Assembly: GCF_000499845.2 (NCBI RefSeq)
Contig: NC_023758.2
Location: forward strand, 31,712,069-31,776,068
From: Phaseolus vulgaris
Lineage: Eukaryota; Streptophyta; Magnoliopsida; Fabales; Fabaceae
Direction: 5' to 3'
DNA: 64,000 nt
Shown here: piece by piece, positions 1-13,073 of the stretch
Layout of the letters: every line of letters starts with the position of its first letter
Position numbering within the stretch: the stretch's first letter is position 1
Notes under the pieces: generated by a model
Told to the model about the DNA's origin: nothing
The model's database searches: none
What the model saw: the letters and a program-made list of their open reading frames with translations, nothing else
Translations under genes and position numbers: made by a program

Positions 1-3000
1 TTATTAGTTTTTAAAAATAAAATAATATCGAATTTCAAAACAAAGTAAACCCTAAACTCGAAATTCTAGTTACGTATATATTAAAAAGTGTATTTTGGTA
101 ATTACATATTGAAGATGAATTTCAATGAATGTGGTGGTGTTGGGTAGAAAGAGAAGAGAGTAACAGAAGGTGCACATGGTCCCGCACCGCACCGCACCAC
201 ACCACAAACATTTATTAACTCATCACATGCCCCTCTTCATTCTTACATTTACTACACTTCTATACTATCTCCAAACCATTTTTTACTGTTTTTAATTTGT
301 ACACTTTTTTATTTAATTTGTTCATTCTTAAAAATAAGAATCAGCACTCAGGAGTAAGAACTTAAATTAATTTATAAATTGTCAAAAATAAGATGAAAAT
401 ATAAAATTAGTAAAGCAAAGAGTTGCTTATAGTAATTTGTAAACACATATTTAGATAACCCAATATACCAACATATATTTGAGATATTTAATTTTCTCAA
501 TTTATGTACAATTAATCAGTCAACACTTAATATCATCATTTAATTACTTTGTTTAACATGTAAAATAATCTCAAAGTCATTAATAATGTTTAGGTCTATA
601 TGAGCTACATAGTATAAATAAATGCATGCTTTAAAGTAAAAGATAATGAGTCTTTAATAATTTTTTTTTCTAACTTGAGGTCGAAGTGTACGTACATGTA
701 CCCTCCAAGACCAAAAATGAATATATAAAAACAGTAGAATTGAATTAAATTTATTTGGTGTAGTGAAAATGTAAAAGTATGAAAAGAAAATAATAATCAT
801 AGTCTAGTACATGAACATATGTTTTTAATATTTGACAGTGGCATGAAAAGAAAAAGGAAGAAGGAATTTAATAAGTAAGATCTTGTCCATTAATAGAGCA
901 ACAAGAAAATAATAATTAAAGAACTAAGTTGAAAGTTCCAACCTTGGGTCTGAAATAACTTTGAAGTAAAATAGTACAAAGAAACACTAAAATTATTGTG
1001 GTGAGGTGGAGACAAAGTGAGAGGCGGTGAGAACGAGTGGCATTCAAAAACATTGTAACCGATTCGCCACATGTTCCTCAGATTGCTACACAACAATGTG
1101 TGCTCTCGCATGCATTTAGGTGAATTTCAATTTCATTAAAAAAAACTAGTTTCAAATATGAATTATAAAAGTACATTAATTTTAGGCCAAATTCTTCCTT
1201 CACTTTACAATTTTGTTTCGCATCTCTTTATCTTTTTTAATTTCAACAACGTCCTTTCATGAAAGAGAAGTTTATTTTCAACTGGTAAGATTATTGTAGT
1301 GACTTCTATTATTAATAATATGGTTAAAGTAAGTTTTATGATATTTTTAATTATATTTTTGTTTTTATTATATCATTTCAAAGTCATAAAATTTAAGAAA
1401 AAAAAAACTAAAGATATGCAAAAGTAGAATTTAAAACAAAAAAAAAAATATCTTCACATGAACTACAACAGTAACTATTTTCTTCTGCAATGTTTTACAT
1501 GAAGTAAAACTTTTAACTATAAAAGAGCCAAATCATTATGTAAATATGAATTTATTTTATAAAAGAAATTAAAGTATATGAAATAATGTAATTGTTTTCT
1601 CGAATATTGCAATTGTGAATTATAAAAGAAAAATGTATGAGGTGCCGAATGTATCTAAAATTATTTTTAAAAAAATTATTTTGTAAAATTATTATTAAAA
1701 CTGACTTTTTACCATTAATACAAATTCATATAAAAGTGCCAAAAAAAGGAAGAAGATATTAAAGTGGAAGGAGAATTTGCCCTTTAGTGCCAACTTTTGT
1801 ACACATACATAACTAAATGGACCAATTTACTCGTATACCTATTAAACTAAGCATTTTTTTATTATTATTACTGATAAAAAATAAATAATTAATATTTGAT
1901 TGGTCTTAAAATCATATAATTTTTATTTATTTATTTAGTTCAAGACTTGTCGGTTTTTGTACTATTTCTTACTCTATAGTAAATGTGAGACCCTCGGTTC
2001 TAGACCCATTTCTTTTCAATTCCTTCATATTTCTTATTCTGATTCTGATCGATTTCCAAAAACGCAAAACTTTGCACACGTGTTCCCTTTATTTCTCTCT
2101 AACTCTGTCTTCTCCCCCCAAATCTGTTTTTTTTCTTATCAATCAAATCATATCCGTTAGAAGGTAGAGAATTATGTAAAGGATCTTTCATATATGAAAC
2201 TTTAAATAAGTAAGCTCGTTTTTGCTTTATAATATATTTGATTTTCAAACTTTTCTTAAATTGTAAAAACTTTGATGTAAATTGCTTAATTTTTCACATG
2301 TGTTTTGATTTAAAAAGTTTGTAAATGTTTAGTGTACTTGTACTAAATATATGAAGAAGAGTGTATTTAGTTCACTTCGTTTTTTCTGGTTCCTTCTTTT
2401 CTCTGTTTGTCTCTTTTCTCTCTGTTACTTGTGTTTTGTAATAATTTTTCAGTCTCTTAGTATGTGAGGTAGTACCTGCAGGAACATTCTGAAGATTAAG
2501 TCAGTATTTGTGTTAATTTACTCATAGAAAAGCTAAAAAATTAAACTAAACATTCTATCTATTTATATTACTTCTAATGGATCTATTGTGTTTGTCATAT
2601 TATTTTAATCTTTTTGCTTATATCTTATTAATTGACTTTTATAGTTAATTTTTCTTTAATGCATGTTCCTTATTAATATTGACACTTGTGTTCTTTTTGA
2701 CGTAATATTTCTACTAACTTTCACACTCATCTTTATCTTCTTTCGATCTCTCAACCTCTCGACATACATACTTTCTATCTGACCAACTTTAACTTTTTAG
2801 TCTCTTTCTTTTTCTTTAAATTGAATTAATTTAAGGTAAGACTCCACGTGAAAATCGTATCACACTAATATAATTTTAATAATTTCGCTAAACAAAAATT
2901 ATATCACACATTAACAATTTTTAAAAATTAATTTTAAGGTGAAGTCATATATATAGTATAAAATAATACGATTGAAGTAATATTTTTTTTGTAAAAAAAA

Positions 3001-5645
3001 AACTCCTTTTACCTAAAATGATAATTTGTGGGGGAAAATTAGACTAGTAAAAAACCAGAGTTTTATATGTAAGTTAAAAATGGAAAGAATGAGTGAGTAT
3101 ATATAATATTGGAAAATGGGTGAATGGGAGTGGTTGCATTAGAATAGGGAGTGAGAAAGATGAAGTTATGATGGTGTAATGATAATAAGTAAAAAGAAAG
3201 CACATATTGGCCACAGTGCCCATATGAGTGTGGTTAAACTCCAAAATGACAACAAGTACCAAAGCTTCTCTGCATTTTGTGGCTCAATGCATGCATCAAA
3301 CTATCAACTTCCTAGGGCTATGAGCTCAACCCACTGCCTATCTCTAACGGTAATACGTACTCATTTCATTTCCCAACCACCATTGCTGCTAACACAAACT
3401 CCACCAATAAAATACTCATTCTAACTTTTCACACTATTTGGGACTAATAATATTAATTACTCACCAGTTTTTGTTTTCACTTGTCTTATAAATTAAGATA
3501 ATCAAAAACAAAAACACTTTTTTCCATTTGTTTAACAACTGCACACACATATTAATGTTACGTCTTTCCATCATTTTTATCTCAACAGTTCTCATACAGT
3601 GGCTATGGAAGTAGCTATCAAATCACAAACTCATCTAGCAATATACTTCTTTTCGTTTCAACTCAATATATTGCTTAATCTTTTCTTAATCAGATTCAAA
3701 TATTTACAACTTTTAAAATATATCTTTATTATTATACTAATCTTTTTTTTCTTTTTTTTTCTCAAATAACACGGTTTTAATTCTCCAATCAACACTTTTT
3801 TTAATATCTATCACTTTTTTTTCATGTTGAGAAATAAAAAAAAAGTGTTAAATAGAAAAGTAAAAAGAAAATATTATAACTAGGGAATTAAAAGTGGAAA
3901 ACGTGTTATTTGAAGAAAACAAATCCCTCCTTTATAAGGTTAAATATTTTTGAAAAATCACGTCACTTCAAAAATAATTTCATAATTATTCACGTATTGA
4001 ATTGAGAAAAAATATTATATTTTTAAATGATTTTCATATCTTAATTTGATAATCTAGATAGTTGGGAATGTCACCTGTAAAAATAAAAAGTGAATATTTA
4101 AAGTAATAATTTTTATGGAAAATATATATTTGATTATATAATAATCATTTATACAGTCTCATGCATTAATAAATTTTATCGTAAAGAAATAATTAGAGAT
4201 TTAATATCGAAATGATAAAAACTTTTATAATATATATAAATGAATTTTAAAATTATTTTAGTTTTTTTATTATAAATTTAAGTTAAATTTTAAAGTTTAT
4301 TTCTTAATATATTTTTAAAAAATTATATATTATTTTTTTAATTTTTTTTTACCTATTCTTCTTAAGAGTAAAACTCAAAGACATGTGTTTCATACTCTTT
4401 ATTCATGTAATCACGCAACTACAAATTAGCATTCTGGCATTCCATCTCCAAGTAGATTTTTTATGCGTAAAAAAACTTCTCAAAAGCTTTTTTTATCATG
4501 TATTAATATTAACTTTTTTTTATTAATTCTTCCTTATTTGATGAGGGTATTCTTCATTTAAGTCAGATTTTCTTTTTAATAGAATTCTTTTATATCTATA
4601 TTTTGTGATGTTAGGAAACATATATCGATAAATATTAGTTTTTTACTTTTAGAGTCCACCTAATTGTCATTCCTAATATACACATAATTACCAATATATT
4701 AATTAAAAAAATTGTTAAGTATATATTAATTATGTCAAAATTTATTAATCTATTATAAATTAAATATGAAAACTTGTGAAATTAATTTTATTGTCTATTT
4801 TAAATCATTTAAACCCGTCAATGCTGTCTTTAACAGCGTTTGATCTCGTCTATAATATAGTTTATTATTTCAATTTTTCATTATTTTGATTATTTGTTTA
4901 GTAGATTCGCAAGAAAATATGTAATACATAAGAAAAACAAGATATATTAAATATTTAATTTAAGCTTTAAAAAATTATATGGTTTATTTGGATTGCTGAC
5001 TAATCCGCGGCTTTTGCAAATTTAATTAATTTAACCTCTAAGACATTAAAACCTGAAAATAAAAAACATCTATAATAAAATTTCAAAGTTAAAAGTTCAT
5101 ATTGGCATAGAGTTATAAAGTACTCCACATCTTAAAATCCAAATATTCACCTCTAACAACTATTAGATAGTTTATGGCAAAGACGTAAAGAACAAGATTA
5201 TGAGGTTAAACACAAATGACCCAGGTCTTGGTTTGATAACCTTTTTTAATAACATTGTTGGAGTACGGTTATAAGTTTATGTGTTCTCTACTTAGATTTA
5301 ATATAGCATTTTTTATTTTTTTTTATGATAAATTGAAAGGACATGATTTAAGTTTAGATGGTTAGATGTATTATTGAAGTGTTTTTCATGCGGATATAGT
5401 TATGTTACCATTCACATTTGGTACGAGTGATTGACGTTGAAATGAGAGGAAAGAAATAAGAGGGGGTGGGGAAGAAACACCCATCTAAAACGAGAAGAAA
5501 AACATTACATGCATGGTGGATTTACACTTTTGTACTTCCGAGGTTATGGTCAGTGTACGTTCATGATAAAAAATTTGGTTTCCTGAAAGTGAAGAATGCA
5601 TAGTGTAAGGCTTCAACATTGCTAGTAACATATTCTAGTGGGACT

Positions 5646-5770
5646 ATAGTCGACTATGCATGAGGGGGCATAATCGATTATGCCCGAGCATGTAATCAGT
5701 TATACATGCAAGCCTAATTGATTACTTGTTGAACCATAATCGATTATGCTCTCATACATAATTGGTTATA
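5646..5770. repeat. Array of six regularly spaced palindromic TAATCGATTA-like units
   Basis: Six palindromic or near-palindromic cores follow one another with centres about 22-24 bp apart. Unit 1 (5646-5657) is a perfect 12-bp palindrome with core GTCGAC. Unit 2 (5666-5685) is a perfect 20-bp palindrome centred on ATCGAT. Unit 3 (about 5689-5708) is imperfect with core ATCAGT. Unit 4 (about 5714-5727) has core AATTGATT. Unit 5 (5735-5748) repeats the ATCGAT core perfectly. Unit 6 (about 5756-5770) has core AATTGGTT. Degenerate TAATCGATTA arrays are something I associate with Phaseoleae genomes; their function is unknown to me. Confidence 0.75.
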
Positions 5771-7178
5771 ACCCATTTGACACATGTTATCTTGATAACA
5801 AAGGCCAGGTGCGTAGACTCTATAGAGTCTTGGTCACAAGAGGAGTTGTAGAATCTATAGTAGAATTAGATGTAAAAAATGATCCTTGAAAGAATAGTGT
5901 GAATGTTGGTCTAGTAGGTGTTATCAGGGGCATAATCTTCACATTTTGTGATGCAAACAATGTATGGATATTTTGGCTTTGTATTAGCTTGAGACGTGAG
6001 AGTAAAAAGTAGAAAAAGGAAGGAAATATTTTTGAGAGAGATCATGATTTAATGAGATGTTGTGATGTTATAATGTTGATGTGTGGTTCATTTGCATTCA
6101 TCGTCATTAAAGTGAACTTGACATCCATTTTAATGTTTAACTAGATTGTGATGATAACATCTTCTAAAACTTTGATAATAATAATTTATAATTGACTGAA
6201 ATTAAAAAACAATTATATTGAAAGTTTATTTTTTATTATCAAGGTATATTTATGAACATTAAATAAGTATTTTTCCTCATTTAAAATTTAATATTCTAAG
6301 ATAATTAAAATTTTAAGAGTAAAACGATAGGTAGCCTTTTATTACAAGGGGTAAATATATATTAAAAAAATATATATAAGGTGATCGAATATTGAAGTTC
6401 AATTTTCTTATAATCATTGACAAAATGTTTTCTTGAATTTTTAATATTATTTTTAACTTTTCAAAATTCCAAAGTAAATAATATATTTTTATACACATCA
6501 TAATTTTGGGACTTCTTCCATAAATATATTGATAAAAAGTTCGATTTACTTTTTAATATTATTTTTCACTTTTAAAAAATAAGTTAAGAATACATTATCA
6601 TGTTTATTTTCATATTTTCATGTTTATTATAAATAGAAATATATAACATTAACAATTTTAAAACAAGGATGTTTTCGTAAATCACTAAATTATATAATTA
6701 AATCCTATTTATATTTCACATCATCTACAATTTTATTTATTTATTTTCACTTATTTTTCTACATTCAAATTATTTTTTATTCTTTTTCTCCCTGTTTCCT
6801 TACTTTTCAACTTTACTTTTATCAGCACAAAGTCTAATGTTCGGTTTGAATAAAAGGATGATATCACCAAGATATTTGATCTTTCCTTCAAATTAATGTG
6901 GCTTTTTTTTTTCCCATTAATGTGAGCAGGGATATAAAATCCAGTCATATACGCAAGTTTCTCTCTGTAATTTTTCTGAATAAAAAATACTAAAAACCGT
7001 AATTCTTAAAATTTTAAAAAAATCTAACCATTTTAATAATAAACGTGGAAAATTACTTTAGTTTGAAAAAAAAAACACTTAAAATATTATACAGTGCATT
7101 AAAATAGTATGATAAGTCGCTGCTCCTTATTTTATGTCCGTCAAAGGGGGACTGGCAAGGTTTCAAAGTGTCTCATCT

Positions 7179-7214
7179 CACGTGATTGGACTGCCTTTTG
7201 TCCTGCTCCACGTG
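7179..7214. promoter_or_regulatory. Two G-boxes (CACGTG) 30 bp apart
   Basis: Perfect CACGTG palindromes lie at 7179-7184 and 7209-7214, in a stretch (7130-7260) clearly less AT-rich than its surroundings and about 1.1 kb upstream of the CRF start codon. The first is followed by ATTGG, an inverted CCAAT box. G-boxes bind bZIP and bHLH factors. The position makes them plausible distal elements of the CRF promoter, but this is inference. Confidence 0.4.
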
Positions 7215-8291
7215 TCCTTTTTAAATTGCCTCAGTCGTATCTCAAACAGTTACAGTACACAAAACCACTTCTTTTTAAATGCTAATTATTTTTTTCAATT
7301 AAGGTTACCTCTAATGACTTTTTTTTATGTTTTGCTTTTGGTTTTCACGATTTCGAGGTACGGTGATTTTTTTTTTTTAATAAACAGATTTTGATAATAA
7401 GTTAGTTCGAGTACAGGTGAATAGAGAGAAAAAAATTATCAAATTATCTATGGCACTTGGATTCTTCTGTACCTTTCGGATAAGTCTTCCTATGGATTCA
7501 TCTAATTGTATCTTAACCACTATTTATAAAATTATGTATATTTGAGTGAATAGGTATTGGATGCTATAAAATAGGTTTGGGTAAGAAAAAGGAGAGTACT
7601 TAGAGAGGTTATCCTTGTATGGAGTACTGGTGTTTTTCTTTCCTTTCATTTCCCTGATTTCATTATTTCATCTTTGTGTACAAGAGTACAGAACTTGGTG
7701 TGATTTTGCTGCAACCATCAGGGTTCCGTTAGTTTACTATTTGAAACCCATACAACACAAGGTACGCCAACCACAGGGACATGCTGAACAGAGCAGAGCA
7801 GAGCCGTGCAGAGCATAAGTCGCAATTCGGGCAACTGCAACACAGCGCCGCCTGCACCCGCCCTTTTTGTTTTCCGGAGAAGACAGTGTTTAAGATTTAA
7901 AATGAAGCTTTATTTTTAATGTTTATGTTTTTGTTTAGCCCCACACTGTTCACAGCCTCATATGCCTCCTCCACCTTTTTCGTACCTTCTGTCTCCTTCC
8001 CTCACCTCACCTCCTTCACCCAACTTCTTCTGCATAAACCTCTTTCTTAATTTCACTCTTTTTTAACGTAACATTTCCTTCAAATTACTACACTCCCCCT
8101 TCAATTACTCTCTCTCAACCATATCTATTCAACCATTAATTCACCTACATTTCTCATTCACTCTTCCAAAACTTTTTTCTCTCTTCTTTCCCTTTATTTA
8201 TTCTCTTCTCCCTCCTAGTGTCAAAGGAATATCTCTTCTCTCTTCCCTTTTTCCCTTTTTCCCTTTCTCCTCTCTCCATTTTCCACCGTCA

Positions 8292-8333
8292 ATGCTTTGC
8301 TACCCCCAACAATCTACCACTTCCCCACCATGA
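8292..8333 (+). other. Upstream ORF overlapping the CRF start codon (ATGA)
   Basis: An ATG at 8292 opens a 13-codon reading frame whose TGA stop (8331-8333) overlaps the CRF start ATG (8330-8332) as ATGA. It lies in a CT-rich, leader-like sequence immediately upstream. If the transcript starts upstream of 8292, ribosomes finishing this ORF would stop exactly at the main start. That arrangement suits termination-reinitiation or damping of CRF translation. Transcript extent is inferred. Confidence 0.55.
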
Positions 8334-9271
8334 CTACGCCACCCACCAAGTACACACACCACACCAAACTACTCACACTCTCACACCACCCTCCCCAAAA
8401 CCCATATCCCAGACTCGTCAGAATAACCGTCACGGACGCCGACGCCACCGACTCCTCCAGCGACGAAGAACAAACCTTCCACTCCTCCAAGCGCCTCCGA
8501 CAACGCCACAGGAAATTCATCAACGAGATTTCCATCGAGCCCTGCGCCGGTAACAACAATGGCGTCTTTTCCAGGAAGAGAGTTCGAAGCAGGAGCGTGG
8601 TGGGGAAAGACAGAGTTGCAGAGACGCCGCGCGCGTCGACGGTTAAGAAATTCCGCGGAGTGAGACAAAGGCCGTGGGGAAAATGGGCGGCGGAGATACG
8701 CGACCCGTCGCGACGCGTGAGGCTATGGTTGGGTACCTACGACACTGCCGAGGAAGCCGCCTTAGTGTACGACAACGCGGCTATTAAGCTGCGTGGACCC
8801 GACGCGCTCACCAATTTCATAACGCCACCCGCCACGTGGCACAACGAAGACCCGACGCCGGCGCCCAACGGTTACGCCTCCGCCGAGGAAACTCAGAACA
8901 AAACCCTGTTTTCTCCCACTTCCGTTCTTCACTCTTGCTCTTTGTCTGAGGAAGCTGAATCCATAGCAGGCAAAGACGATGACTACTCCTCCGTGCCCGA
9001 GAGTTCCAAGGCCAAAGCTGAGTCACTGTTTCCGATTCCGAGCGAACTGAAATTTGACTTCCAAGACTGTTTGGCGGCGCCGGAGATGTTCGGCGAGTTG
9101 GACAGCGCTGCGGCGGCTGAGAGCGTGTTGTTCTCCGACGACGATTGGCCTGGTGTGTTTCTCACTGCTTGTGAGGATTTGGGTTTGAAAAGTTGGCATA
9201 CAGACAGAAATCAGGAGTTTTTCCAAGATATCGACGATTTATTTGTCTCCGATCCTCTTCTTGCTCTCTGA
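8330..9271 (+). CDS. Cytokinin response factor (AP2/ERF group VI transcription factor)
   Basis: This intronless gene encodes 313 aa, a nuclear DNA-binding protein of the CRF clade, which acts in cytokinin, auxin and stress responses. Visible features are a short KYTxH-type motif near residues 7-11 (the CRF TEH region), an acidic-serine CRF block with [10 protein letters not shown] at 38-47, a basic KFINEI motif at 62-67, and a full AP2/ERF domain at about 107-164. The AP2 domain has the [18 protein letters not shown] strand signature and the ERF-type Ala and Asp residues. After it comes the group VI SPTSVL motif (195-200), a candidate MAPK site, and an acidic C-terminus that resembles an activation domain. 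The ATG at 8330 (CACCATGA context) was chosen because no in-frame upstream ATG is seen. It looks closest to CRF4/CRF3-type proteins, but the paralogue is not settled. Confidence 0.93.
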   Translation: MTTPPTKYTHHTKLLTLSHHPPQNPYPRLVRITVTDADATDSSSDEEQTFHSSKRLRQRHRKFINEISIEPCAGNNNGVFSRKRVRSRSVVGKDRVAETPRASTVKKFRGVRQRPWGKWAAEIRDPSRRVRLWLGTYDTAEEAALVYDNAAIKLRGPDALTNFITPPATWHNEDPTPAPNGYASAEETQNKTLFSPTSVLHSCSLSEEAESIAGKDDDYSSVPESSKAKAESLFPIPSELKFDFQDCLAAPEMFGELDSAAAAESVLFSDDDWPGVFLTACEDLGLKSWHTDRNQEFFQDIDDLFVSDPLLAL

Positions 9272-12200
9272 TTTCATCACTTTTATAACACACTGATTCT
9301 CCTCCTTCTCTTGCCCCCCAAATCGGCAAATTTTGTAACGGCGGAAAATCGTAGCAATGTAATCACTAATAGTTTTTTTTTTCTCACTTTTTTTCTGTTA
9401 TTCTCCTTGTCTCCCTTTTCTGAATCTGTAACAGTGATGTAGTAGTGACTGTGTTCCATCATTCAAAGGTTGGAGCTTTTCAGTTTATTATATTAATTAA
9501 TTAATTTTAACTATCAGTTTTTTTAATTTTTAGAGGATTTTTATTTTAATTTAATCTTTAATTATGAAGAAAAGTAAGTTAGAAATGATATTGTTTTTAT
9601 TTATAAGAGAGGTTTAAAATAGTTTGAAAAGAAGGTGACAGAGTGAGTATTAGTTGTTTTATGGTTTTCTATTATTGGAGTAATCCCCACGTGAGCCCCG
9701 ACCACAAGTTGCACAAATAATTTAATTCTAATTTCCCTTCCTACAAATATCTAACTACAGGTGTATCTGTAAGTACCAAAACTATTTTCAGTAAATGTTA
9801 TTTATTAATAAAACATTATTTTAGTATAAATTTTCAAATATTTTTCAAAACCAATTCAAGTGATTTACATAATTTTTCAAAAATTTTAAAATTCCTTGTT
9901 TGCGGAACTTATATTAAAATTATGTATTTATTGATATTTTCTTTAATAAATTATTATTTTCCTAAATTCCCATCAGTGTCTTTGTTTGTTTAAATAAATG
10001 AATTTGACTGAGGATAAGGGAATAAGTGAGAAAAGCGATATTATTTGAATTAAAATAAAGATAAGTATAAAAAATAGGAGAAAGTTTTTGAACGATTTAA
10101 TTGATGTTATAGTTAAAAATTATTTTTTCAATTCATGAATTTGTAATTCTATTATTTTATCCTTGTGTTGCCCTACTACCTACGTTTAATAGGGTGAACT
10201 TGGATGAAAAGAAAATTATGAATTATCTAATACTAACAAAACACCTCAAATGTATAAAAAAACTTAATGGTTTTATTATTATTATTTATGATTTTCTAAT
10301 TAGTATTATTTATGATTTTTTAATTAGTATTATTATTATCTTGAAAATTTATTTTGATTATTATTACTATTATTAATAAACAAATTATTATTACTCTTTT
10401 CTTTTTATAGCTTTACACAATTTAAAATTAATATAAAATAATTAACTTAAATATGCTTTAAATATATATATATATATATATATATAAATATTATTAAGTA
10501 TTCTATTATTTTAATATGTCTAAATATTTTTGTTATTCTTTACATATTTAACATTTTTTTTGGTTAGTTTTTATGTTTAACTATGATCAATTTAGTAAAA
10601 GAATTTCAAGATATTAATTAAAATAATTATATCACTTTGAAATGCATGTTTCAATGAGGTAGTATGCTCGATATTTTTATAAATAAAATATAATTTCATT
10701 TTTAATAAATTATCAACCTTATTATTATATTTTTTTAAAGAAGTGATTTAATTTTTATTTACAAAATATTAGTAAAATTAAAATATTATACATAATTTTA
10801 CTTTATAATTATAAGTTTACCATTTTATACATTTAGGATGATTAGATAAAAAAATCAATATATAACGAAAAAAATTATTTTATATTATATTTAAATTATA
10901 AAAAGAAAAAAATTATGATTTTTTTTAATGTTACATACAGTTTTAATATATTTTCTTGGTAAACTTTAAACGTATATTGCTACATTTATATTTAGAGATA
11001 ACCTTGTTATCATATATTAGAAAATATGTGATTTTGATAATTTAAAATAAAAAACTTAGAAGTAAATTATAATTATTTTAACAAAAAATTATTGATTGAA
11101 AACTTAAAATTACATAAATAGTTATCTCATTTATATGAAATAATTTTTTTACTCGATTAAATTATTTATTGAAAAAATAAAAATATATTTGATTTAATGA
11201 TATTAACTAATAATTTTCATTTTTAGGTTTAAACTAATAGAAAATGAGTACATAAAGGGGTTTGGTTATGTTAGGAATTGAAGATTTACAAATATTAAAA
11301 GCAGATGAAACTTATTAAAACTATTATTTCTTTAGCCAACGTGCGGTGAAGCCAATTCTGCATTGCTTTCAGAACTTACAAGAAAATGTTGAGTGGATTA
11401 ATTGATTTCAAAGACCACTCTAAATTTTACCATTTTCATTTTCAATGTTTTTATTTTTAATATTTTTGTTTTTTAAAAAATGGTAAGTTTATATCGGTAA
11501 ATAATTAGACATATCGGAGAGGAACTGAATTATTACCTGTTGGGCTCGCATCAAAACTTTCTTCTATTATTACGTGGATTCACACTAATGGATGAAAAAT
11601 ACAAATATTATGATAAACTATTAAATCTGTTAAATGAAAACCCAAAAATCAATGTAAAGTATCACTTCCTGATATTTTTATAATTTTTTTTCATAAATAT
11701 TACATCAATTATCCTTGTAATCGATATAATATATTTAAAATCATGTCATTATATATTAAACTTATAAACTGTGTTAATTTTGTAATTTATGTAATAGATA
11801 TTATATCGTTTATACAAATATTATATAATTTTGTAATTTTGTACAACCCATATAATAAGCACATATAATATAATTGGATTATGGAACTAATATTATATTT
11901 GTTGTTTTTAAAATTTTAACTTTCGTGTTTTGCGTTAACTTTTCTCTCGTACATTTGTTTTTTTTTTTTTTTTTTTTCATTGCGTTACATACTCTTCACG
12001 ATTCTTTGTATTTTCATTTTTGTTTGGTTTTTTGGATTTTCAGTTAATGTTGGATGTAATAGTGGGTCGTGTGAGACAATCACCGCTTCTTCTCATTTGT
12101 TGCATTGTGTACAGTTCTTAGTTGTCACGTTTTTCATTCTCATTTTTTGGGTTGGGTTCTTTGGAGAACCAGTGATATTGGTCATAGTGGTGGGTAGTGC

Positions 12201-13020
12201 CAGAGTTTCGTCGTGGTTGGTTGGGGTTTAGTCTTTTTCTTCTTTTGGTGTTTTCTCTCACCGTGTTGCACTATAGTTTATACTGTCGCGTTGTATTTTT
12301 TTTTTCATTTGTTGGGTTTAGTTTATTAGATTGAAGGAGACTTGCATTTTCTTTGTCGCTATTGATTACTCTCTCCATTACCTCATTATTTCAGGTTGTC
12401 GGTTTACCTTTTTGGATTGTAAAATTCTTTAGTGTAGGATTGTGTTGTTGGGTTTGGTTCCGCTCTCACTTGTAGAGGTGCTTTGGTGTCTAGAATGAGT
12501 TGAGTTAATTCTTCATTTTTAATTGTCTCCACCGATTTTTTTTGGGTTGCTTCAACCCCGTGTAAGTTACATTTTTTTTACTCTTATTATTTGTTATATT
12601 AATAGCTAATAATTTTGTTGATAATGTATACGTCTAAATATTTATAATTTAATTTTAAATATGTTAGTTTTTAAGATTATTTTTTTTGTTATGTTTCAAT
12701 TTTAAAAATACTATTTAGATTAAGATAAATACGTTAGGTATTTAGCAAGTGTATATGGAGAGAATTTGTATTTGATTTTTTATAACATTTTTGTTTTATT
12801 AAATATATATATATATATATATGATGAATATTAAAATTAAAATTCTTTTTTTATTGATATTATATTTTTATTGATAATATTTCTTGTAATTTGTTACTGT
12901 TACTCATATCTAGTATGTTTTTTAAAATTATTGATTAAGAAAATAAATAAATAAAAAACTGAAAAAAATATTACATATTTCATCAGTTAAAATTTCAACT
13001 TATATGTAAAAATAAATATA

Positions 13021-13073
13021 TTACATCGGTTCTAAACAAAATATTATTACATCGGTTATAAAATCGATGTAAA
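13021..13073. repeat. ACATCGGTT repeats with an inverted partner
   Basis: TTACATCGGTT occurs at 13021-13031 and again at 13047-13057. The second copy faces an inverted arm (AATCGATGTAA, 13062-13072) that matches its complement at 10 of 11 positions. I associate this kind of ATCGGTT/AACCGAT pattern with legume transposon ends, but no transposase or target duplication is visible here, so it is only a remnant candidate. Confidence 0.4.

Larger units (their letters stand above)
1..8049. other. AT-rich intergenic region upstream of the CRF gene
   Basis: No ORF here looks like a conserved protein; the longest are short and low-complexity. Local structure includes a small CCGCA-type tandem run near 183-200, pyrimidine-rich stretches at 2050-2130 and 2380-2430 that could be untranslated exons or promoter DNA, a palindrome array at 5646-5770, paired G-boxes at 7179 and 7209, and an unusually GC-rich patch at about 7770-7870. 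The rest is AT-rich DNA with many A and T homopolymers. A non-coding RNA gene cannot be excluded. Confidence 0.6.

Noticed and set aside
8218..8553. 111-codon ORF overlapping the CRF gene in another frame
   Set aside because: It has no ATG at its start and no family similarity; the CRF frame explains the region.
11980..12231. 83-codon hydrophobic ORF
   Set aside because: Its hydrophobicity comes from T-rich sequence; no conserved pattern or neighbouring exons were seen.
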